Shown: piece by piece, positions 45,870 to 54,478 of the stretch | How positions within the stretch are numbered: the stretch's first letter is position 1 | Layout of the letters: every line of letters starts with the position of its first letter | Assembly: GCA_020635355.1 (NCBI GenBank) | Contig: JACJZW010000008.1 | Location: 1-64,000 of the forward strand | From: Flavobacteriales bacterium | GTDB taxonomy: Bacteria > Bacteroidota > Bacteroidia > NS11-12g > UBA9320 | Direction: 5' to 3' | DNA: 64,000 nucleotides | Notes under the pieces: generated by a model | What the model was told of the DNA's origin: nothing | What the model saw: only the letters and a program-made list of their open reading frames with translations | The model's database searches: none | Position numbers and translations under genes: made by a program

Positions 45870-47033
45870 ATGAAAACCAAACAACTCATCCTGTTATTGG
45901 TGGGCCTGCTCATCCTCATGGTGGGTGCCGTTGCACTCATTCCTGGCACTTCCAATTCGTTGGACAACCCATCCGTAAAAATTTCATTTGCAGATTACAC
46001 CGACACTACGTTGGGTAATGCCGTGTTCAACATTGCTGAACCCATTTCGTACAAAAACCTTCAAATCTTCCCCATTCGCGGAACATTCAACATCACGGAA
46101 CGAACCTACATCGCGCTGGAAGAAGCCATGGAAAAAAAGTACGTGGACGTGGTGGAAACCGAACAGGTGAATGAATTAAAGTTAAACAACACATCAGACC
46201 AGTACATCTTCCTCCATTCCGGCGACATCGTGAAAGGCGGAAAACAAGATCGAACCATCCAGTATGACGTTATCATTCCACCAAAAGAAAAAAACATCCC
46301 CATTGCCAGTTTTTGTGTGGAACGCGGTCGTTGGAACCAGCGTGTAGACGCTCATGGTAATGCCGAGCGAACAGAAGGGTTTTCAGCGAGTAAGTACAAC
46401 GTTTCCTCCCGCAAAATGAAGGTAGCTGCCAAGAAGGAATCCGATCAGGGAAAGATGTGGATGGAGGTATCCAAGCAACAGGAAAAGATTGTTTCCAATG
46501 TGAAGGGCAACTACGACACCACATTTTTCTTGTCCAACAACTCACCATCCAGCATGCTGTTGACCCTGGAAGACTCCACCATCACTGAACTGAGAAAACG
46601 CTACAAGGAGAATCTCAGCAGCTTGCTCAACATGCCGGACATCGTTGGATTGGCGTATGCCGTCAACGGAGAGGTGTATGGCATCGATCTCTTTAATTCC
46701 GGTGTTTTCCTTAGCCTTCGGGAGAAAATGATTGATGGTTTTATTGTGGAAGCGGTGGCGGATCAGGACTCCTCAAACTTTGAACCCGCATCGGTTGGAG
46801 ATGTACTGAATCTTCTGAAAAAACCCAACGGCAAACCAACCGAGGTGAACGTACATAAAGTGAATGCGATCACGTACTTCGAAATGGAAACCTTTGATCG
46901 GGATAATCGGTTTCTTACCTCTGATTTGGATTTGGAAAAATGGGTGCATCTCAACGTGATTCATGATGATGAGGAAGAATCATCACAATCCGGGCAACGA
47001 AATAATGTTATCGAGATATACAATGGCAGGTAA
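45870..47033 (+). CDS. ARPP-1 (DUF6569)-like domain protein
   Basis: 387 residues with one N-terminal membrane segment (LILLLVGLLILMVGAVALI). The domain beginning PISYKNLQIFPIRGTFN, with YIFLHSGDIVKGGKQDRTIQ and FCVERGRW, matches my recollection of the ARPP-1 family. Function unknown; the name refers to association with rhodanese/phosphatase proteins, which are not seen here. Confidence 0.7.
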   Translation: MKTKQLILLLVGLLILMVGAVALIPGTSNSLDNPSVKISFADYTDTTLGNAVFNIAEPISYKNLQIFPIRGTFNITERTYIALEEAMEKKYVDVVETEQVNELKLNNTSDQYIFLHSGDIVKGGKQDRTIQYDVIIPPKEKNIPIASFCVERGRWNQRVDAHGNAERTEGFSASKYNVSSRKMKVAAKKESDQGKMWMEVSKQQEKIVSNVKGNYDTTFFLSNNSPSSMLLTLEDSTITELRKRYKENLSSLLNMPDIVGLAYAVNGEVYGIDLFNSGVFLSLREKMIDGFIVEAVADQDSSNFEPASVGDVLNLLKKPNGKPTEVNVHKVNAITYFEMETFDRDNRFLTSDLDLEKWVHLNVIHDDEEESSQSGQRNNVIEIYNGR

Positions 47034-47090
47034 TGCCGAACGGGTTGGTTAATCTGTCTTGAATGTTCTGAATCGGAGAGGCCATCTTTT

Positions 47091-47230
47091 AAGCGTTTAC
47101 TTCACGAACCGATGCAGAAAGTTTGACCGCAGCTTGCTAACTTTCGATGGGGAAGGGGTTCATGCATCCCTACGAAAAAATCTTAAACAACCCTTCAACG
47201 CTTGATAAATTCATGTGGCGTTGGGTTATT
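47091..47230 (+). repeat. Dispersed intergenic repeat, copy C
   Basis: Relative of copies A and B: AAGCGTTTAC, then TAACTTTCGATGGGG (from 47138), hairpin AGGGGTTCATGCATCCCT, and exactly 32 bases after CATCCCT the block AACGCTTGATAAA ending GGCGTT. It lies between converging genes. A 76-codon open frame starts inside it but looks non-coding. Confidence 0.6.
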
Positions 47231-47324
47231 TTCCTACCATCGGGTAGTGGTGAAATGAACCTGGATACGTCCGTCGATCGCTATGGATGGATCAGCCATC
47301 TACACTTTGCTCATGGGAGAAAAG

Positions 47325-47897
47325 CTAAATCAACTCGTACCGCTTGCGAACATTCAGACTCTTGCGATTCAGTATAATGATCAACGCAGCACCGATCACG
47401 TAAGCCAATTCGTAGGTTACCATGCGCACACTCAGGTCATTTAATGTATTTAACCAATCCTGATTGATCGTTCCAACCAAAAACCCACTAGCCACAGCCA
47501 CGCCCAAGGTAACCTGTACCAAACGCATCGTAGGTTCATTCAATAGATAGCGAGGAACATTCGGATATTGGTCGAATTGGATAAACGTAATGGAATCTTT
47601 CCGTACGGTCACGATGGTGGTATCACTATAGGGTTTGATCATCAACAGATCATCAGTTGCGCGAACCACTTTCGCATGATACATGGAATCCGATGTCTTT
47701 ACACCAACCACCTGACAAAATAGGATCCGAGTAGTATCCATTGTTTTCTGACGGACCAGCATGAGTTGTTGAACGGAATCTGTGACGTCATGCCGTATAT
47801 CAGCTAAATCCGCAGATCCGGAAGCCGCACTGACGTTCAAAAGGCTTCCAAGGCCTATCACCAAAAACGCTCGGATTGGTTCGAGATAGGATATCAT
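47325..47897 (-). CDS. Secreted/membrane protein of unknown function
   Basis: 190 residues from ATG 47897 (MISYLEPIRAFLVIGLGSLL). Signal-like N terminus, a central beta-rich domain (FCQVVGVKTSDSMYHAKVVR, TDDLLMIKPYSDT) and two C-terminal membrane segments (about 138-155 and 172-188). An upstream in-frame Met at 47951 would overlap the terminator of the repeat-protein operon and is less likely. No family recognised. Confidence 0.6.
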   Translation of the reverse strand: MISYLEPIRAFLVIGLGSLLNVSAASGSADLADIRHDVTDSVQQLMLVRQKTMDTTRILFCQVVGVKTSDSMYHAKVVRATDDLLMIKPYSDTTIVTVRKDSITFIQFDQYPNVPRYLLNEPTMRLVQVTLGVAVASGFLVGTINQDWLNTLNDLSVRMVTYELAYVIGAALIIILNRKSLNVRKRYELI

Positions 47898-47949
47898 ACA
47901 CCCATCAAACCCCGTAAAACGCTCCTTTAGTATCTGTCCATCCAATTCC

Positions 47950-47990
47950 AAAAAACCGATGTTTCTGACGCATCAGACAGAAACACCGGT
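47950..47990 (-). terminator. Rho-independent terminator of the sigma/FecR/repeat-protein operon
   Basis: On the minus strand ACCGGTGTTTCTG pairs with CAGAAACATCGGT, with a short loop, followed by six T residues. It lies about 30 bases after the stop of the smaller repeat protein, closing the operon 52726-48022. Confidence 0.75.
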
Positions 47991-48021
47991 AGTCCTAAAC
48001 ACTTAATCGTTGATGATCCGA

Positions 48022-49176
48022 TCAGAACAGGCGAACACCTGCCTGAAATCCGGGATACAGCACCCAGTTATAATTGGTTGCCGATCCTCGGTTTCCGGTC
48101 CATCGCAGATAGTCAAATTGTGACTCATCCAAATTGGATAACCACAAGTTCATGGATCCGCCCACATAAACTTCAAGGAACGAATTGATTCTTCTTCCTA
48201 CACTCAATTCCAATTTGTTAAAGGATTCCCAATCATCATTGTCAAAGTTGTCCGGCAATACTCCATAGGTTCTCAGATCGGCCGATACGGAGTATTGCTG
48301 ACCCAATAATTTCCGGGTTCCAATACCATAGCCCAGTCCCCAAACGGTTTTGTCGCCATTCCAATGGACCCCGGCCGATAAGGAATTGTAAAATTGATTG
48401 ACCCCTGTTTTGAAGATCAGGTTGGTTTCAAAGGTTTCGTTTGTGCTGATTTCGAACGTGTGATACCCATTTCGGGCATAGCTTAGGAAGCCGATGGCGA
48501 TGCCATCCAAACTATCGGCAACATTGATAAACCCAAGTTGTGCCCCTTTCAATTTGCGTGCATAGTTTACAAAACCGGAGATCTGCACCCCTTCCATGGT
48601 TCCAGTAGCCACATTCGCAAATCCGGCGATTTGATTCCCCTTGGTTTTTTTCAAACTGCCGTTGATATAACCCGACACCTGTAGACCGATCGCGGTATCC
48701 ATCGCAGCATTTACAAACCCGGCGATTTGTGCACCCTGCATCTTTCCTCCCGCATAATTCGCAAATCCGGAAACCTGCACGCCTTTGTGCTCTTTCATGG
48801 AAACATTGGCAAATCCAGCACCTTGGGCCGCCTGAACATCGTCCAATACCACATTGGTGAAACCTGAGAGTTGAAGACCTCTAAAGGAATCTTTAACCAC
48901 GTTGGCCATGCCTGCCACCTGTACACCGTCTACGCTTCCATGGGTGTAGTTGGCCAATGAACCGACTTCTACACCGTTAATACCTCCGGTAGCTCCGGCT
49001 AAAATATTTACCGATGCCGTATAGGTTTGGTGAATAGATTGTGTTCCACCGGTTCCAATGGGATACATAAAACTCAACTGTACCTTGGGTTGATTTGAAT
49101 TAGAATCGACGGCGGTTTGTGCTGTAAGTGTTTGATTGAACAGAAACATCGCCACGATGAGGGTTAGATTTTTCAT
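48022..49176 (-). CDS. Exported GxQxxGxxN surface-repeat protein with C-terminal barrel-like region
   Basis: 384 residues with signal peptide (LIVAMFLFNQTLTAQ). About eleven tandem repeats of 15-16 residues run from about residue 63 to 235, pattern G-x-Q-x-x-G-F-x-N (e.g. GVQVAGMANVVKDSFR, GAQIAGFVNAAM), as in LA_2272-type surface-repeat proteins. The C-terminal 145 residues are beta-rich (LIFKTGVNQFYNSLSAGVHW, WGLGYGIGTRKLLG) and end in F, as outer-membrane proteins do. It is a paralogue of the last 390 residues of the STN protein encoded upstream, without the STN and carboxypeptidase-like domains. Confidence 0.83.
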   Translation of the reverse strand: MKNLTLIVAMFLFNQTLTAQTAVDSNSNQPKVQLSFMYPIGTGGTQSIHQTYTASVNILAGATGGINGVEVGSLANYTHGSVDGVQVAGMANVVKDSFRGLQLSGFTNVVLDDVQAAQGAGFANVSMKEHKGVQVSGFANYAGGKMQGAQIAGFVNAAMDTAIGLQVSGYINGSLKKTKGNQIAGFANVATGTMEGVQISGFVNYARKLKGAQLGFINVADSLDGIAIGFLSYARNGYHTFEISTNETFETNLIFKTGVNQFYNSLSAGVHWNGDKTVWGLGYGIGTRKLLGQQYSVSADLRTYGVLPDNFDNDDWESFNKLELSVGRRINSFLEVYVGGSMNLWLSNLDESQFDYLRWTGNRGSATNYNWVLYPGFQAGVRLF

Positions 49177-49247
49177 TTTTATTTCTTGCTTGTTTAACCC
49201 TTTGACAAGCCAGTTTTAAAACACCCTTACTCGAGGAGTGATTTTTT

Positions 49248-51137
49248 TCAAAAGAAAAATGCGAGTCGGTAGCCAACCGACATTTGAAGTTGATCCCGAC
49301 TACCATTCCCGGTATAAAATGGTGCTTTAAGGAGCTGTAAATCATCTAATTCCGTTTGCCCGTCCAGGGATTTCTGATAGAGGACGTTTAACACCGGCCC
49401 CATACTAATATTTGCATGACGCCAAAGCTTGAACCCAATAAATGGGGTGAATTGTCCCAAAACATTAACCGATTTTTCAGCATACCCTGCCTTTTGAACC
49501 CAACTGAATTGAATATCGGAACCCGTCAGGAGTCCATTCGAATACCGGTGCTGCGAGCCCACCCCATACCCCAGCATAAAAAGGGAATCTTTTCGCAACC
49601 CGCTGGAAAGAACATTATAAAACCGATCCGTACCTGTTTTAAAGGACACGTTCAGCGGCATGAGTTCAGAATAGTGATATTGAAGGGTGTGCATGCCGTG
49701 TCGTACAAAGCTGAATAACCCAATATTCACCCCTGATTCCACCGTATCACAAACATTTACAATGCCGAGTTGAACCCCTTTCAAGGTTCCACACATATTT
49801 AGCCCTCCGCTCAGTTGAACCCCTTCCATCGTTTTCCAGGTTGCATTGAAGAGCGACGAAATCTGCACTCCCTTCATCTCGCCACAATAGTTCAGCAATC
49901 CGGCATATTGAATGCCTTTGAATTTCTCGGCTGATACGTTAAGGAGTCCGCCTACTTGTATTCCTGAAAAATTCATGGCGGCGTTTATGAGTCCGCCGGC
50001 CTGGATGGCCGTATGACCTTCGTCTGCCACATTCATGATTCCACCTACCTGAAGACCGGTCAGTTCCGTGGCAAAGTTGATTAACCCCGTTGCTTGAAGA
50101 CCCACCACCTCTCCTCCAAAATTTAGTGTACCGCTTATCTGTGCTCCCCAAACTTCGCGGACGGCCGTATTGGAAAAACCCGAAACCTGTAACCCTTTTA
50201 CCCGGTAATGAACGTGATTGGCAAAACCGGCATACTGCACCCCGGTTAAATACCCGCCGGCAACATTGGCCATTCCGGCGATTTGTAGTCCCACCACCTG
50301 CCGGCGTTCAATGTTACAAATGCCGCCAATCTCCACCCCTTTTAGGGCATTGGCATAACCGGCCAACACATTGAACGATACGTGATTGGCAACCTTTCCG
50401 CTTAACCGCCCATTGGTGCCCAAAAACGGCAGAAAGGATACCTGGGCAAATCGTCGTTCAGCAAGGTTTACGTTGTTCATATTGATCAACACCTTCTCTC
50501 CCACCAATCGGCGAACGATGATCAAATCATCTGTCGCGGTGGCATCGTACAAATCAAAATCCTTGGTTGGCTTTAATTGGAGCTCCTGATAAAAGCTATC
50601 GTTGTTGAACAACCGTAGAATGGTATCAACATAGTTTTCTTTTGAAACCGCCAACTCCAGGTAATCCGATCGGCCGGATACCTTCAGTTCGTAATTTCCA
50701 TTGCTGTCTGTTTGGGTGGATCGAAGCGAATTCACCTCATAAATGGTGGCGTTGGAGACTACTCCTCCGGTACGTTCATCCATCAATCTTCCGGTAATCC
50801 TTACATCTTTCCGGGTCTCCCGATTTTTATGGGCTGATTGAATGATGATGTAACTGCCCCGCTCCAAATACCGGTAATCCGGACCAAGGATTTGATCGAG
50901 AATGGCCGATAAACTCTGATTTCGATTCGAGATCTCAACCCGCTTTTCAGTAGGTACCAAATCGGAAGGATAGGAAAAAATGATTTCCTCCTCGTCCTCG
51001 ATGTAGGCCAGGATTTCCCCAACGGTATGCTCTCCACTGGGAATTGACGGGCGGGAATTCAGTATGTTTTGCGCTCTGCCGTTGATGGCCATCAGCGTCC
51101 AAAATCCCACCAGGATCATCCGTTTAATCATCCGCAT
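49248..51137 (-). CDS. STN-domain surface protein with CarboxypepD_reg-like domain and GxQxxGxxN repeats
   Basis: 629 residues from ATG 51137, overlapping the FecR gene by 14 bases. Signal peptide to residue 23 (MAINGRAQ); STN domain about 30-100 (GEILAYIEDEEEIIFSYPSD); carboxypeptidase-regulatory-like domain about 110-185 (ITGRLMDERTGGVVSNATI); then about fourteen 15-16-residue repeats (e.g. GLQIAGMANVAGGYLT, GIQVGGLLNVSAEKFK) and a beta-rich C terminus ending AFFF. STN normally heads a TonB-dependent receptor that talks to FecR; the TonB plug and 22-strand barrel are absent. It is the presumed signal-sensing partner of FecR and the sigma factor. Confidence 0.83.
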   Translation of the reverse strand: MRMIKRMILVGFWTLMAINGRAQNILNSRPSIPSGEHTVGEILAYIEDEEEIIFSYPSDLVPTEKRVEISNRNQSLSAILDQILGPDYRYLERGSYIIIQSAHKNRETRKDVRITGRLMDERTGGVVSNATIYEVNSLRSTQTDSNGNYELKVSGRSDYLELAVSKENYVDTILRLFNNDSFYQELQLKPTKDFDLYDATATDDLIIVRRLVGEKVLINMNNVNLAERRFAQVSFLPFLGTNGRLSGKVANHVSFNVLAGYANALKGVEIGGICNIERRQVVGLQIAGMANVAGGYLTGVQYAGFANHVHYRVKGLQVSGFSNTAVREVWGAQISGTLNFGGEVVGLQATGLINFATELTGLQVGGIMNVADEGHTAIQAGGLINAAMNFSGIQVGGLLNVSAEKFKGIQYAGLLNYCGEMKGVQISSLFNATWKTMEGVQLSGGLNMCGTLKGVQLGIVNVCDTVESGVNIGLFSFVRHGMHTLQYHYSELMPLNVSFKTGTDRFYNVLSSGLRKDSLFMLGYGVGSQHRYSNGLLTGSDIQFSWVQKAGYAEKSVNVLGQFTPFIGFKLWRHANISMGPVLNVLYQKSLDGQTELDDLQLLKAPFYTGNGSRDQLQMSVGYRLAFFF

Positions 51138-52113
51138 GATATAAGATGATTTCACGATCGGATGACTGTTCATATCGCAGGTTGAGGGTGGCCGTCAAAA
51201 TGTCGAGAACGGTGGAAAGCTCTTGATCTTCAAATCGAACGGTAATGGGCTGCTCACCGAGGGAAGGTTCCTTTAAGGCAATATTCACCTGGTACGATTC
51301 ATTCAACACCCCGATCACAACGTTCAAAGGTGTTTTGCGGAACGATAAACGACGATTCCTCCAAAACTGATTAATTACATCCCCCACGCCCCGATGGATC
51401 AAGCGTTTTTCACGAACCAGAAATACCCCCTTCTCACCCGGGTTCAATACAATGAGTTGTTTTCCTTGTCGGAGCTCTACGCGTCCGGTTTCAACTTCCA
51501 CCACAGTGCTATCGGGCTTCTGATCAACATTAAAACTCGTTCCCACAACCTTCACTTGTATGCCTCCTGCTTCAATGATAAAAGGCATCTGTTTATTGGG
51601 TGCCACCTCAAAAAAAGCTTCCCCTTTCATTTGAACCCGCCGATTGGTTTTACCATACGATTCGGAATATCGAATGATGGATGAGGCATTGGCGGTAATC
51701 TCGGATCCGTCCGAGAGTTTGATTTGCTCTGTTTGATTGGCGCGGTGTTCTACCATGTGTTCTGTGGGCAACAAACTGCGCATCAACAGGAACACCGATG
51801 AGGTAACAATCAGCAGAATCGCTGCGGCCGCGATCATGTAGCGTCCTGATCGTCGCGTGACGGGCTGCTGAGTGGTTTGCTGCTCAACCAACTTCCAGGC
51901 GGCTTGAACATCCGGTTGAAAGGAGGAATCTTCGGAACTGAAGTGGTTCGCTGACGTCTCTGTCCACATCAGCTTCAGGGAAGCAAAAACATCGCGATTA
52001 TCCGCCGAGGCATCCAGCCACTCCTCCACGCGAGTTCTCTCGGCGGTATCGGCTTCGCCGGAAAAATAACGACCCAACAAGTCGTAATCAATATGTGAAT
52101 GGTGATCACTCAT
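51124..52113 (-). CDS. FecR-family anti-sigma factor
   Basis: 329 residues. A cytoplasmic N-terminal domain with DLLGRYFSGEADTAERTRVEEW binds sigma; one membrane segment (about 92-111, YMIAAAAILLIVTSSVFLLM); the periplasmic FecR domain (QIKLSDGSEITANASSIIRY, GEAFFEVAP, VKVVGTSFNV) and the C-terminal DUF4974 (RRLSFRKTPLNVVIGVLNES). It should hold the ECF sigma encoded 40 bases upstream until the STN protein signals. Confidence 0.93.
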   Translation of the reverse strand: MSDHHSHIDYDLLGRYFSGEADTAERTRVEEWLDASADNRDVFASLKLMWTETSANHFSSEDSSFQPDVQAAWKLVEQQTTQQPVTRRSGRYMIAAAAILLIVTSSVFLLMRSLLPTEHMVEHRANQTEQIKLSDGSEITANASSIIRYSESYGKTNRRVQMKGEAFFEVAPNKQMPFIIEAGGIQVKVVGTSFNVDQKPDSTVVEVETGRVELRQGKQLIVLNPGEKGVFLVREKRLIHRGVGDVINQFWRNRRLSFRKTPLNVVIGVLNESYQVNIALKEPSLGEQPITVRFEDQELSTVLDILTATLNLRYEQSSDREIILYHADD

Positions 52114-52153
52114 CTTTCCAAACCTATGACAACCCGATATCTGTTCACCCCTA

Positions 52154-52726
52154 TCATCTCATCAAATTTTCAAACCAAATCACTATGACTACCGGAAGAT
52201 ACGGCCCCAATTCCTCGCGAAGTACACTCAGTGCTTTCCCCATCTGGGCTTCAACCGTTTTCACCGAAATGTCCATATGCTCCGCGATTTCGCGGTATTT
52301 CAACCCCTCATTTCGGCTCAACTGAAACACCTCTTTGCATCGATCCGGCAAGCGGTCAATGGCCTGTTGAATCTGTTGAGATAGTTCTGAAACCTCCAGG
52401 TGGGCTGTGGTCTCAAAATAATCCGCCTGGTGGCGAACATGAAGCTCATGTTGCTGCTGCACCAACCGATGTTTCAGGTGATTGAACGCCGCATTGCGCA
52501 CCGCGGTATACAAATACGATTTGAGACTGCTTTGAATGGATATCGTTTCCAGCTTTTGCCATAGCTTGCAAAAGAGGTCCTGCACCAATTCCTCGGATTC
52601 CGACTCACTCTTTAAATACTTATTGGCAAATCGGCACAACTCGGCATAGTAGGTCCGGAACACCAGTTCAAAGGCGCGTTCATCACGCTGTAGAAGCTGG
52701 TGGACTATGTCGGTTACCTGGGCCAT
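52154..52726 (-). CDS. ECF RNA polymerase sigma-70 factor (Bacteroides expansion type)
   Basis: 190 residues with region 2 (FELVFRTYYAELCRFANKYL, SEELVQDLFCKLWQKLE) and region 4 (AIDRLPDRCKEVFQLSRNEG, YREIAEHMDISVKTVEAQM). First gene of an operon with FecR and two repeat proteins. It directs RNA polymerase to target genes when released. Targets may include its own operon or the divergent small barrel gene; no shared ECF-type motif was identified by eye. Confidence 0.93.
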   Translation of the reverse strand: MAQVTDIVHQLLQRDERAFELVFRTYYAELCRFANKYLKSESESEELVQDLFCKLWQKLETISIQSSLKSYLYTAVRNAAFNHLKHRLVQQQHELHVRHQADYFETTAHLEVSELSQQIQQAIDRLPDRCKEVFQLSRNEGLKYREIAEHMDISVKTVEAQMGKALSVLREELGPYLPVVIVIWFENLMR

Positions 52727-52789
52727 TGTGTGCCAACAAAGGTGCGGAAATTAGCCGATTCACCTTGGGTCACTTGTGGTCAAATTGGT

Positions 52790-52797
52790 TAACTTTG
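52790..52797 (+). promoter_or_regulatory. -7 promoter element of the small barrel gene
   Basis: TAACTTTG, full match to TAnnTTTG, 27 bases before the TTG start at 52825. The nearest TTG upstream (52765-52767) gives a 22-base spacer, slightly long. Confidence 0.4.
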
Positions 52798-52824
52798 GTA
52801 AACACCATTTCCTTTCCAACTAAT

Positions 52825-53367
52825 TTGAAACGACATTTTCGAAATTTCCTGCTCACCGTTGCCTTTGGCTCATTTAGTTGGATGGCATCCGCTCAGGTTT
52901 ATGCAGAATTGGGGATATCGTACCTAAATCCGTTCAACGGAGAACAAACCGTAACCAATCTGGGACATCTCGTTAAATATGGTAAGCGGTACAACAAAAC
53001 CACACTCACATTTTCGTATTCGTATCGATCACGTTTACAACAAACCGATCAATTCGGAGGCGCATCAATTGGCAGGCTTTTCAGCATAACCAAAAATGAA
53101 AAATGTAAGGCGGAACTCAATGTGGGATACCTGTATTATCACCTTCGGGGTGAAGCGAACACTCCCGGAATAAATTTTGGTTTCGATGTGGCTTTTGCCA
53201 AAGTAAGTGTCCTATACGAATTTAACGATCGGTGGTATGGCAGATACGGCATTAGCCGTGGGTTAGCCCGAAATCATTGGGCCACACGCTATCGGACAGC
53301 ATCGGGCTGGTCGCGTCTGGATCCGCACCAACCGGAAATCACCATCGGCTACCGGTTTGGTGGATAG
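52825..53367 (+). CDS. Small outer-membrane beta-barrel-like protein
   Basis: 180 residues from TTG 52825 (LKRHFRNFLLTVAFGSFSWM leader); the frame continues upstream to 52726 without a signal-like start and would pass the promoter. Strands such as TLTFSYSYRSRL and AELNVGYLYYHLRG, and a C terminus EITIGYRFGG, fit a small barrel. Divergent from the ECF sigma gene, so a possible regulon member; inferred from position only. Confidence 0.6.
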   Translation: MKRHFRNFLLTVAFGSFSWMASAQVYAELGISYLNPFNGEQTVTNLGHLVKYGKRYNKTTLTFSYSYRSRLQQTDQFGGASIGRLFSITKNEKCKAELNVGYLYYHLRGEANTPGINFGFDVAFAKVSVLYEFNDRWYGRYGISRGLARNHWATRYRTASGWSRLDPHQPEITIGYRFGG

Positions 53368-53391
53368 CCCAAAAGGCAACCTCACAATGGA

Positions 53392-53772
53392 TTAATGGGT
53401 TACTGCAATCCAATCTGCAACAATCTGGCGCAATTCCGATTCGTTTTGTTCAATCTCCTCCAGCGATTTAAACGAGGCAATGGCCCGGTCGTTTCCGCGC
53501 CAGCTCAACAGATCTCTTCCGGACGAAATGAGTTTATCTGCTGGTTGTTCCAGTTTCTTTGCCCCACGATGAAAGATCAGTTGAATCTGTTTGGGCGGGT
53601 GAATTTTCATCGTGATGCGGTCATCGTCATGATGGGTATAATTGGGGCCGTTCCATTTGAAGTTTTCGGTAAGTCCGTCTACCGTGCTTAAAATCAGCCT
53701 GCGAAGAGCCTCAATTTCCGATCGGAGCGGATGATTCAGGGCATCCAATTGTTGGGTTACGGTTTGGTCCAT
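53392..53772 (-). CDS. DUF1801 domain protein
   Basis: 126 residues. HPLRSEIEALRRLIL, ENFKWNGPNYTHHDDDRITM and FHRGAKKLE are the DUF1801 pattern, sharing the fold of the N-terminal half of the YdeI-like protein at 8673. Cytosolic, function unknown. Confidence 0.87.
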   Translation of the reverse strand: MDQTVTQQLDALNHPLRSEIEALRRLILSTVDGLTENFKWNGPNYTHHDDDRITMKIHPPKQIQLIFHRGAKKLEQPADKLISSGRDLLSWRGNDRAIASFKSLEEIEQNESELRQIVADWIAVTH

Positions 53773-53841
53773 GGGTTAAATTCTTTCTGCGAATATGATC
53801 CATTCTACACGCCTATGTCCCCAATCGGAAATAAAAAGATA

Positions 53842-54477
53842 TCAAAAACCGGGACCGAAATAAAAGTCGGTTGTCAGGGGTTTTTTGGCTGCGCCGATGG
53901 GTTTCAGGATGTTCAATGCCAGTCCGAGATTGCGCTCTATTAACACATCCGTATGACCACCTACCTCCACATCATGAGCGGAGAACCACTTCTTGCTCTC
54001 CGAATTATACACCGTTGGCACATAGGTAAGTCGGGCACCAACCGTGGCATAGGGTTTCTCTGACGTTGGCGCGGCATAGGTATATGACGGAATAACCGTT
54101 AAGGCTAGTTTCACATCGTTTTTACCGGCATCCGTTTGGTGCTGGTATCGAATATGTGCACCCAGACCAACCCAAGATCTGCGCAATCGGTTTGGTCCAT
54201 AAATCCCTGCAATAGCCGTAAACTTATCCCAGGAATCTTGTTGGAAGAGGGTTTCCAGTGGGTACCGGATTTCGGCTTGTAAATCTGTGTACGATCCCTT
54301 AATCGTATTCCGATATTGATAACCAAAGCCCAAATTGGCCTGGCCATCCCAAACCACCGAAAAGAAATAGGTGTGTTGGGTAATGGTTTGAAATCCGTAA
54401 AACGTTTGGGCCTGAACCAGCTCTCCAAACCAACTGCTCAGCATCAAAACGAAGGATAATATCAATACGCGTTTCAT
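53842..54477 (-). CDS. Exported beta-barrel-like protein
   Basis: 211 residues from ATG 54477 with signal peptide (ILSFVLMLSSWFGELVQAQ). Alternating aromatic strands (NLGFGYQYRNTIKGSY, VGLGAHIRYQHQ, ATVGARLTYVPTVY) and a terminal YFGPGF suggest an outer-membrane barrel. Its start overlaps the stop of the PorV-like gene (TGATATG), so the two are translated together and probably act together. Confidence 0.7.
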   Translation of the reverse strand: MKRVLILSFVLMLSSWFGELVQAQTFYGFQTITQHTYFFSVVWDGQANLGFGYQYRNTIKGSYTDLQAEIRYPLETLFQQDSWDKFTAIAGIYGPNRLRRSWVGLGAHIRYQHQTDAGKNDVKLALTVIPSYTYAAPTSEKPYATVGARLTYVPTVYNSESKKWFSAHDVEVGGHTDVLIERNLGLALNILKPIGAAKKPLTTDFYFGPGF

Positions 54478-54478
54478 A

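Noticed and set aside
47147..47377. A 76-codon open frame starting in repeat copy C (MGKGFMHPYEK...)
   Set aside because: It begins inside the dispersed repeat, runs over the end of the convergent gene and has no protein-like features; copy A stops after four codons at the same place.
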